Shown piece after piece: positions 1-4,681 of a DNA stretch of 8,855 nt. The translations under genes were made by a program, and so were the position numbers. Source of the stretch: JBFJVZ01 sp041623895 (GTDB lineage: Bacteria > Planctomycetota > Planctomycetia > Pirellulales > Pirellulaceae); NCBI GenBank assembly GCA_041623895.1, contig JBFJVZ010000341.1, positions 1 through 8,855 of the forward strand, read 5' to 3'. Below the pieces are notes generated by a model. The model did not search any database. It was not told where the DNA came from and saw nothing but the letters and a program-made list of their open reading frames with translations. How positions within the stretch are numbered: position 1 is the first letter of the stretch; each line of letters starts with the position of its first letter.

Positions 1-125
1 CCGCTGAAGTCGACAATGCCATCGGGATCGTCAAGAAACTTTTGCCAATCCGCCAACAGGTGGTCGACCGCTTCTTCGCTGCGGTCTTTGTGAGTAAAGA
101 AAACGTGGTGGGCAAGTCGGGCCAT
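1..125 (-). CDS. Dabb-domain (stress-responsive A/B barrel) protein, 5' part only
   Basis: Reading the minus strand from an ATG at 125-123 gives 41 codons that run off the left edge of the window. The start, M-A-R-L-A-H-H-V-F-F-T-H-K-D-R-S, followed by E-E-A-V-D-H-L-L-A-D-W and then D-D-P-D-G-I-V-D-F-S, resembles the first strand and helix of small ferredoxin-like Dabb proteins. These are about 100 residues long, dimeric and usually of unknown substrate; the histidine pair near the N-terminus followed by a Phe-rich strand is typical. Only about a third of the protein is visible, so the C-terminal half and any fusion cannot be judged. No Shine-Dalgarno sequence precedes the ATG. It lies downstream of the FHA gene on the same strand, separated by 126 bp containing a strong stem-loop, so the two are probably separate transcription units. 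Family assignment is by recognition of the N-terminus alone. Confidence 0.7.
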   Translation of the reverse strand, partial: MARLAHHVFFTHKDRSEEAVDHLLADWQKFLDDPDGIVDFS

Positions 126-167
126 CGGGTGGGTGCTGTGTCGGAGGAAGGGAAGATTCGCACACAG

Positions 168-195
168 CTTTTAACAGATCACGGCTACCGATCAA
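168..195 (-). promoter_or_regulatory. Weak candidate promoter for the Dabb gene
   Basis: On the minus strand TTGATC (195-190) and TAAAAG (173-168) are separated by 16 bp. Each matches the housekeeping consensus at four of six positions, and the -10 element lies 42 bp upstream of the Dabb ATG. The -35 hexamer overlaps the end of the neighbouring stem-loop. The match is modest and could be chance. Confidence 0.25.
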
Positions 196-218
196 GCGGA
201 GGATGGTTCTCCGCTTGA
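192..218 (-). terminator. Perfect 10-bp stem-loop after the FHA gene
   Basis: TCAAGCGGAG (192-201) and CTCCGCTTGA (209-218) are exact reverse complements around a 7-nt loop. The structure begins 33 bp after the FHA stop codon in the direction of that gene's transcription and precedes the Dabb gene. It lacks a T-run on either side, so it may act as an mRNA 3'-end or processing structure rather than a classical intrinsic terminator. Confidence 0.5.
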
Positions 219-251
219 GTATGAAATCTCCCGGCTATGGACACGCTGCCT

Positions 252-746
252 TCAATCGGTCTTGCGATTGGAGTACTTCTTCTTGTCGTCCCGCTTTTTC
301 AGGCCGGCTCGGTCCATTAGCGAGCTGTGCATCAATTCGTCCATGTAATCGTCGTCCGCGGGCGGCGGGCCGTAAGCCCCAAGTTCCTGAGGATTGTATT
401 CGACCACATATTCGTGCCGCGCGATGGACAGCTTGCAATTCGGGTCCAATCGCTTGCGAATGACCGGTCGTCTGTCGACCTTGATCCCGTTTCGGCTGTT
501 CAGATCTCTGACGAACCAATACCCGTGTTCCAACGTCAATCGGCAGTGCTGAGAGGAGACGTTGGCAAACTTCAGCTGAATATCCGATTCGGCTCGTCGA
601 CCGACCAACAGCCGGTCTTTCATCAAGGGAATCGGATCACCGCCACCGGTTGGCGTCAGCTGCCCGAAAGGTCCCGCATAGGGGGATTCTTCTAGTTGGT
701 CGAAATCCACGGATCTAATTCCGATAAGGTTTTGTAAACTGATCAC
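252..746 (-). CDS. FHA-domain protein
   Basis: A 164-residue protein with a single forkhead-associated domain at about residues 35-118. Signature residues are visible: G49-R50 followed by S-D-I (54-56), S64-S65-x-H67 and D81-L-N-S-R-N86-G87-I-x-V, the set that forms the phosphothreonine-binding loops. FHA domains dock phosphorylated partner proteins, so a role in Ser/Thr-kinase signalling is likely; the partner is unknown and no kinase gene lies in the window. No signal peptide or membrane segment is seen, so it is probably cytoplasmic. After the domain comes a Pro-rich spacer (127-129), an acidic patch (DDDYMDE) and a strongly basic tail (K150 onward), which may be a flexible interaction region. 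The start is GTG at 746-744. The frame is open back to a TAG near 795 with no ATG, and the first internal ATG (residue 42) would remove the first strand of the domain. It diverges from the radical SAM gene across 80 bp. Confidence 0.88.
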   Translation of the reverse strand: MISLQNLIGIRSVDFDQLEESPYAGPFGQLTPTGGGDPIPLMKDRLLVGRRAESDIQLKFANVSSQHCRLTLEHGYWFVRDLNSRNGIKVDRRPVIRKRLDPNCKLSIARHEYVVEYNPQELGAYGPPPADDDYMDELMHSSLMDRAGLKKRDDKKKYSNRKTD

Positions 747-826
747 CGTCAGAAGGTGGGATCGCCACCGGAGAAGCCCGGGCGACGACTTCTATTTTAA
801 CCAATATTCTTACTGAGTCCGCTATT

Positions 827-1921
827 TTGGCAACTCAAAGTCCCGCATTTGGATCTGATTTTGACCATCCTCTTCCCTGGCAGGACGAGGGATTGCTGAT
901 CAATACGTTCGGAGCTGCGCTGAAGAGGCGCTTTGGGGGCCGGATTCAGCGGGTCAGCATCGACGCGGGATTCACCTGTCCAAATGTTGACGGCGCGGTC
1001 GCCCGAGGCGGCTGTAATTTCTGTGACAACCGCTCCTTCAGTCCTTCGCGGCGAGTCCGCTTGAAGCAAGTCAGCCAGCAGTTGGAAGCGGGCATTGGCA
1101 CTTTGCGACGACGCTATGAGAAGGTCGCCGGTTTTATCGCGTACTTTCAGCCCGCCACGAACACCTATGCTCCCGTGGAGCAACTTGCTGAGTTGTACGA
1201 CTTGGCGCTGAATCAGCATCAAGCAATTGTCGGGCTGGCCATCGGAACTCGACCTGATTGCGTACCCGAGTCAGTCCTCAGCTTGGTGGAATCGCTGGCG
1301 GCCGATCACTATGTGTCGATGGAGTTCGGCATGCAAACGATTCACGATGCAGGATTGCAGTGGATGAATCGGGCTCACACGCATGCTGACATGATCAACG
1401 CCATCGACCGCAGTCGCGGCCGAGGGTTTGAATGCTGTGCGCATGTCATCCTTGGCATTCCCGGCGAGACTCACGAGATGATCATGCAGACCGCTGGCGA
1501 AATCGGCCGTTTGGGATTCGACTCGGTCAAGATCCACAACCTGTACGCCGTTCGCGGGACTCCGCTGGGCGATCAAGTGGCTGCGGGCGAAGTGTCGATG
1601 ATGCAGCGCGCCGATTACATTCGCACGGTCGTTGACTTTCTGGAGCGGATTCCGCCGCAAACGGTTGTGGAGCGGATCAGTGGTGACGCGCCGCAAAGTT
1701 ATTTGATCGAGCCTAAGTGGTGTTTAGAAAAATCGTCGTTGCGACTTTCGATCGAAGAAATGTTTCGCCAGCGCGGGACGCGACAAGGCAGCCGATATGT
1801 GCCGCCCGATCTGCCGCCGCCGGATCGACCACGACCAGCGGATCAGACACCGGATCCGATCCGCCGCCAAATCGAATCGCGGACTCGTTTGCCGGTGTTG
1901 AAAATGGAATCGGGCAAGTAG
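827..1921 (+). CDS. YhcC/TIGR01212-family radical SAM protein
   Basis: A 364-residue radical SAM enzyme. The cluster-binding cysteines are C51-x11-C63-x2-C66 in F-T-C-P-N-V-D-G...G-G-C-N-F-C, the wide spacing seen in E. coli YhcC and B. subtilis YtqA rather than the usual Cx3Cx2C. Other family landmarks are A-Y-F-Q-P-A-T-N-T-Y-A (105-115), G-T-R-P-D-C-V-P (140-147), the E-F-G-M-Q-T segment (166-171), I-L-G-I-P-G-E (208-214) and R-I-S-G-D-A-P near 283. The protein presumably binds a 4Fe-4S cluster and cleaves S-adenosylmethionine; no substrate is assured for this family. It is about 55 residues longer than YhcC as I recall it, mainly because of a Pro/Arg-rich tail from residue 325. The start is uncertain: no ATG exists before residue 165, so TTG at 827 (or TTG at 893, close to the family's normal N-terminus) must be used. 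It is divergent to the FHA gene, and the next gene has its own promoter. Confidence 0.9.
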   Translation: MATQSPAFGSDFDHPLPWQDEGLLINTFGAALKRRFGGRIQRVSIDAGFTCPNVDGAVARGGCNFCDNRSFSPSRRVRLKQVSQQLEAGIGTLRRRYEKVAGFIAYFQPATNTYAPVEQLAELYDLALNQHQAIVGLAIGTRPDCVPESVLSLVESLAADHYVSMEFGMQTIHDAGLQWMNRAHTHADMINAIDRSRGRGFECCAHVILGIPGETHEMIMQTAGEIGRLGFDSVKIHNLYAVRGTPLGDQVAAGEVSMMQRADYIRTVVDFLERIPPQTVVERISGDAPQSYLIEPKWCLEKSSLRLSIEEMFRQRGTRQGSRYVPPDLPPPDRPRPADQTPDPIRRQIESRTRLPVLKMESGK

Positions 1922-2006
1922 CGGATACCGGCGACTTGGTATTCGGCATGCCGACTTGGAACTCGTTCGCTTCTTTCGGGTCCCGCCACCAGTCAGCTTT
2001 CCAAGG

Positions 2007-2035
2007 CTGTCACTCGCTTGCAGGACGGTTATAAT
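2007..2035 (+). promoter_or_regulatory. Sigma70-type promoter for the small membrane protein
   Basis: A perfect -10 hexamer TATAAT (2030-2035) lies 17 bp downstream of CTGTCA (2007-2012), which matches TTGACA at four of six positions. Transcription would begin near 2042, giving a leader of about 26 nt before the ATG at 2068. The spacing and the exact -10 make this one of the two best promoter candidates in the window. Confidence 0.6.
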
Positions 2036-2067
2036 CCGCCTACAGGCAAATTCTTCGGATACTTATT

Positions 2068-2451
2068 ATGGCTCGCATCGGCATCGTTTTCGGATTGTTG
2101 CTTTGCGTGCTTGCCGGCGCCGGGTTAATCGGGTCCGCAACCAAGGTTCCCAGTTTGGTATTTCCCATGATGCTTGGGATCCCGATTTTGTTCTGCGGTG
2201 TTGTTAGCCTGAATCCTCATCGCCGCAAGCTTGCCATGTTCAGCGCGGCGATCATCGGCGGATTCGGCTTCGTTGTCGGCGGCACACGTGCGATTTATAC
2301 GGCGGTGATGTGGTCGCGGGGCGAGCACATTAATGTCTTTGCGTTCAAAATGATCGTTCTGATGGTCGCACTGTGCCTGCTGTTTGTGATCGCATACATC
2401 GGTTTTCTGTTGCGGATCCGGTCCCGCAATACCGTTGCCAAGCGGGCCTGA
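2068..2451 (+). CDS. Small four-helix integral membrane protein, function unknown
   Basis: A 127-residue very hydrophobic protein. Four membrane segments can be seen at about residues 3-23, 30-48, 55-80 and 92-116. Short polar links include N-P-H-R-R-K (49-54) and W-S-R-G-E-H (82-87), and the tail is basic (R-I-R-S-R-N...K-R-A). The basic residues at 52-54 and at the C-terminus would be cytoplasmic under the positive-inside rule, which is consistent with an even number of helices and both ends inside. I recognise no catalytic motif and no named family. The ATG follows a good promoter by 32 bp but has no Shine-Dalgarno sequence. It stands alone: 146 bp separate it from the radical SAM gene and 439 bp from cimA. 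The continuous reading frame, promoter and membrane pattern support a real gene. Confidence 0.8.
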   Translation: MARIGIVFGLLLCVLAGAGLIGSATKVPSLVFPMMLGIPILFCGVVSLNPHRRKLAMFSAAIIGGFGFVVGGTRAIYTAVMWSRGEHINVFAFKMIVLMVALCLLFVIAYIGFLLRIRSRNTVAKRA

Positions 2452-2473
2452 GGGTGGACTTCCAGGGATTTGC

Positions 2474-2493
2474 CGCGGCATACCTCTGCCGCG
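2474..2493 (+). terminator. GC-rich stem-loop after the small membrane protein gene
   Basis: CGCGGCA (2474-2480) and TGCCGCG (2487-2493) form a perfect 7-bp stem around a 6-nt loop, starting 22 bp after the stop codon of the preceding gene. No T-run follows, so it is a candidate 3'-end structure rather than a proven terminator. Confidence 0.35.
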
Positions 2494-2526
2494 CCGTACT
2501 TCTGGTCCCGTACCGTCACAGCCGTT

Positions 2527-2560
2527 CCCGGGTACAAACGCCCGGGTACAAACGCCCGGG
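2527..2560. repeat. Tandem repeat, 14-bp unit, about 2.4 copies
   Basis: The unit CCCGGGTACAAACG occurs at 2527-2540 and 2541-2554 without a mismatch and is followed by a partial third copy, CCCGGG (2555-2560). Each unit starts with the palindrome CCCGGG, so adjacent copies can also fold back on each other. It lies in the intergenic space upstream of the cimA promoter and has no evident coding role. Confidence 0.85.
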
Positions 2561-2566
2561 AGCTGC

Positions 2567-2596
2567 TAGCCGGAGGCTATCCTGCCATGGCATGCC
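2567..2596. repeat. Cluster of short palindromes upstream of the cimA promoter
   Basis: Three small inverted repeats follow one another: TAGCC-gga-GGCTA (2567-2579), TGCCATGGCA (2583-2592) and the overlapping GGCATGCC (2589-2596). The cluster ends 5 bp before the -35 element at 2602, so protein binding here could affect the cimA promoter. It may equally be debris of a dispersed intergenic repeat. Confidence 0.45.
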
Positions 2597-2601
2597 GTAC
2601 A

Positions 2602-2629
2602 TTGACAGCAAGATTTCCGCGCGTATGCT
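2602..2629 (+). promoter_or_regulatory. Promoter of the cimA leader
   Basis: A perfect -35 hexamer TTGACA (2602-2607) and TATGCT (2624-2629; four of six matches, including the leading TAT-like core and final T) are separated by 16 bp. The expected start of transcription is near 2636-2638, about 25 nt before the leader-peptide ATG at 2663. It is followed only by the leader, the terminator and cimA, which identifies its target. Confidence 0.65.
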
Positions 2630-2662
2630 TTAACCTTGTCAATCATCAATCCCAGCGAAAAA

Positions 2663-2728
2663 ATGAAATCACAGTCGCAATCGATCTCGATTATTATCCG
2701 CGTCTCCGGCATCATTAGCCGGACGTGA
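2663..2728 (+). CDS. Isoleucine-rich leader peptide of the cimA attenuator
   Basis: A 21-codon ORF from ATG (2663-2665) to TGA (2726-2728). Six residues are isoleucine (8, 10, 11, 12, 17 and 18). The core reads S-I-S-I-I-I-R-V-S-G-I-I-S from residue 7 to 19, with one valine at 14; serine is equally frequent but scattered. The Ile codons are ATC and ATT only. The ORF sits between a promoter and an intrinsic terminator upstream of citramalate synthase, an enzyme of isoleucine synthesis. This is what is expected of a leader whose translation senses charged tRNA-Ile: when isoleucine is scarce the ribosome would stall at codons 10-12 or 17-18. The peptide itself probably has no function. The ATG lacks a clear Shine-Dalgarno sequence (AGCGAAAAA precedes it), which is normal for this window. 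It is too short for comparative support here, so confidence rests on codon content and position. Confidence 0.75.
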   Translation: MKSQSQSISIIIRVSGIISRT

Positions 2729-2821
2729 CGCGGGGGGAGCGTTCGATTTTGGTCGAACGCAGATTCGACGGACCACCGAGTGTTTACCCCCGAAGGCCAC
2801 GTGTTGCTTCGGGGGTTTTTT
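2690..2821 (+). promoter_or_regulatory. Putative Ile-responsive transcription attenuator of cimA
   Basis: The region holds alternative RNA structures. Hairpin 1 is TCCGGC (2705-2710) with GCCGGA (2718-2723); its 7-nt loop contains Ile codons 17 and 18, and it can extend by CGTC (2701-2704) with GACG (2727-2730). Hairpin 2 is GCGTTCGA (2739-2746) with TCGAACGC (2753-2760), a perfect 8-bp stem. The terminator is at 2787-2821. A competing antiterminator pairs CGGGGG (2731-2736) with CCCCCG (2787-2792), supported by ACGTG (2723-2727) with CACGT (2798-2802), and leaves hairpin 2 inside it. A ribosome stalled at codons 10-12 would open hairpin 1 and free 2723-2736 to form the antiterminator. A ribosome that reaches the stop at 2726-2728 would cover the G-run and allow termination. 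The pairings are read directly from the sequence; the mechanism is inferred by analogy with ilv and trp leaders. Confidence 0.72.
2787..2821 (+). terminator. Intrinsic terminator in the cimA leader
   Basis: CCCCCGAAG (2787-2795) and CTTCGGGGG (2807-2815) are perfect complements around an 11-nt loop, immediately followed by six T residues (2816-2821). This is a canonical Rho-independent terminator. It lies 336 bp beyond the previous stop codon and 69 bp before the cimA ATG, on the cimA transcript rather than at the end of the upstream gene. That placement points to premature, regulated termination. Confidence 0.9.
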
Positions 2822-2890
2822 CGTATCACAGCGTCATCCCAAGCGACCGGCCGGGAGCCAAATTGTCCCGTTCCTGAAAGCTAGCCAGCC

Positions 2891-4522
2891 ATGACATCCA
2901 AGCCAATCCAGATCTACGACACAACGCTGCGCGACGGTTCGCAGGGCGAAGGTGTCAGCTTTTCGCTGCACGACAAATTGCACATTGCCGAGCGGTTAGC
3001 GGAATTGGGCATCGATTTCATCGAAGGCGGTTATCCGCTGTCAAACGAAAAGGATGTGCAATTCTTTCGGGAGATCCGCCAGCGCGACTTGGGAAAAAGC
3101 AAGATTTGCGCCTTTGGAATGACCCGACGCAAGAGGATGAAAGCGGAAGACGATCCGGGAATGCAGGCGCTGGTTGCCGCTCAGACCCCGCTGATCACAG
3201 TGGTTGGCAAGACTTGGGATTACCACGCGACCGAAGTCTTGCACGTCACGCTGGACGAGAATGTGCAGATGATCGGCGAGAGCGTGGAATTTCTGGCTCG
3301 TCATGCCGGTGTGGTCTACGACGCCGAACATTTTTTTGACGGCTACACAGCCAATCCCGAATACGCGCTCAAGACCCTGCAAGCCGCCGCCGCTGCTGGT
3401 GCATCATGGCTTGCCCTGTGTGACACCAACGGTGGCGCGTTGCCTGAGCGAATCGCCGAAGTGACGGCGATCGCGCTGGATGCCGTCGCCGATTACGACG
3501 TTCAAATAGGCATTCACTGTCACAACGACGGCGAGCTGGCGGTTGCGAATTCGCTGGCGGCTGTCGATGCCGGAGCAACGCAGGTTCAGGGAACCATTAA
3601 CGGAATCGGCGAGCGTTGCGGCAACGTGGACCTGATTTCGGTGATCGCGAACCTGGCCCTGAAGAAAACGGGCTATCAGGTGTTGAACAAAGATTCGCTG
3701 CAACACCTGACCGAATTGAGTCGCTTCGTCTACGAGACGGCGAATCTGCAATGGCGCAGCGGACAGCCTTTTGTCGGTCAAAGTGCATTTGCACATAAAG
3801 GCGGTATGCACGTCCACGCGATCAACAAAGCTGCAAAGACTTACGAACACATCGATCCGGCGTTGGTTGGCAACGAGCGGCGAATCCTGGTTAGCGAGCT
3901 TTCAGGCCGCAGCAACATCGTTGCCGTGGCCAGCAAGCATAATGTGGAAGACGACAAAGAGTTGATGGATAAGATCCTGGCTGAAGTCGTTCGCTTGGAA
4001 AACCAGGGATACCAATTCGAGAGCGCCGGGGCGTCGTTTGATTTGCTGGTCAAACGGATCGCCGGTACCTTTCAGCCGCATTTTCAGCCCATCAAATACA
4101 GGATCGTTGCCGGTGACCGCGGTACCGGCAGCACCGCGCACAACGTGTTTGCCGAGGCGATCATTAAATTGAAAGTTGCTGATACATTGTGGTTTGACGC
4201 CGCCGAAGGGCATGGACCCGTCAATGCCTTGGACGCCGCACTTAGGAAAGCCCTGCTGGGTACCTACCCCTGTTTAGCCGAGATGAAATTGATCGATTAC
4301 AAAGTTCGCGTCGTTGATTCGGGGGCCGGCACCGCTGCTTCGATCCGTGTGAACATCGAAAGTGGCGACCACGATGAGACCTGGGGGACCATCGGCGTCA
4401 GCGAAAACATTATCGAGGCCAGCTGGCATGCCCTGGTCGACGCGGTTGAGTACAAGTTGCATAAAGAGAACTTGGACGTCACCGGTAAAGTCGTGCAACC
4501 GGCTGCGACCGCAGCAACGTAG
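2891..4522 (+). CDS. cimA: (R)-citramalate synthase
   Basis: A 543-residue member of the LeuA/CimA aldolase-like family. It condenses acetyl-CoA with pyruvate to (R)-citramalate, the first step of the threonine-independent route to 2-oxobutyrate and isoleucine. The TIM-barrel catalytic domain fills about residues 5-270. It shows D10-T-T-L-R14-D15-G-S-Q, the metal-binding H209-C-H211-N-D and G238-I-G-E-R-C-G-N245-V-D-L; a following segment carries H302-K-G-G-M-H-V-H-A. From about residue 400 to 530 there is a LeuA-type regulatory dimerisation domain, which binds isoleucine as feedback inhibitor in characterised CimA enzymes. The sequence pattern and length (about 540 rather than about 390 for homocitrate synthases) favour CimA (TIGR00977 type) over 2-isopropylmalate synthase. 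The ATG at 2891 sets the conserved I-Y-D-T-T-L-R-D at the normal position. It is preceded by an Ile-codon attenuator and followed after 159 bp by valS on the same strand with no intrinsic terminator between. Confidence 0.93.
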   Translation: MTSKPIQIYDTTLRDGSQGEGVSFSLHDKLHIAERLAELGIDFIEGGYPLSNEKDVQFFREIRQRDLGKSKICAFGMTRRKRMKAEDDPGMQALVAAQTPLITVVGKTWDYHATEVLHVTLDENVQMIGESVEFLARHAGVVYDAEHFFDGYTANPEYALKTLQAAAAAGASWLALCDTNGGALPERIAEVTAIALDAVADYDVQIGIHCHNDGELAVANSLAAVDAGATQVQGTINGIGERCGNVDLISVIANLALKKTGYQVLNKDSLQHLTELSRFVYETANLQWRSGQPFVGQSAFAHKGGMHVHAINKAAKTYEHIDPALVGNERRILVSELSGRSNIVAVASKHNVEDDKELMDKILAEVVRLENQGYQFESAGASFDLLVKRIAGTFQPHFQPIKYRIVAGDRGTGSTAHNVFAEAIIKLKVADTLWFDAAEGHGPVNALDAALRKALLGTYPCLAEMKLIDYKVRVVDSGAGTAASIRVNIESGDHDETWGTIGVSENIIEASWHALVDAVEYKLHKENLDVTGKVVQPAATAAT

Positions 4523-4537
4523 GGGCAGATTCGTAGG

Positions 4538-4586
4538 TGCGGCATCCTGCCGTAGCAGCGGTAAATTGGCACTTCTGGATGCCGCT
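4538..4586 (+). repeat. Small hairpins in the cimA-valS gap
   Basis: TGCGGCA (4538-4544) and TGCCGTA (4548-4554) pair with one G-U around a 3-nt loop. AGCGG (4557-4561) can pair with CCGCT (4582-4586), enclosing GGCA (4568-4571) opposite TGCC (4580-4583). No T-run follows, so I do not call a terminator. The rest of the 159-bp gap shows no convincing promoter and no Val-rich leader ORF. Confidence 0.3.
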
Positions 4587-4681
4587 CGACGTGGGCAGTG
4601 CCGAACATCTGTAGGCTCAAATCGGTCTTGACGATAACCTATGCAGCTCCACACCCCCGACCGATATTCGATTGAGTTTTC

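Noticed and set aside
327..695. Plus-strand open frame opposite the FHA gene
   Set aside because: The minus strand carries the intact FHA signature residues; the plus-strand translation has no family features.
1932..1959. Direct repeat CGACTTGG (1932-1939 and 1952-1959) around the palindrome TCGGCATGCCGA
   Set aside because: It could be an operator, but it lies about 50 bp upstream of the -35 element of the next gene and the repeats are short enough to arise by chance.
2527..2560. CRISPR-like array
   Set aside because: The 14-bp units are directly adjacent with no spacers, and there are only about two copies.
2636..2890. T-box or metabolite riboswitch upstream of cimA
   Set aside because: I found no T-box-like conserved core and no aptamer I recognise. 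The translated Ile-rich ORF and the simple hairpin series explain the terminator better.
2452..2890. The terminator at 2787-2821 as the end of the upstream membrane-protein gene
   Set aside because: It is 336 bp beyond that stop codon, and a good promoter plus a short ORF lie between. A nearer stem-loop exists at 2474-2493.
4628..4645. Promoter TTGACG with TATGCA upstream of valS
   Set aside because: The two hexamers are only 6 bp apart, and no -10 sequence occurs at 16-18 bp spacing from TTGACG.
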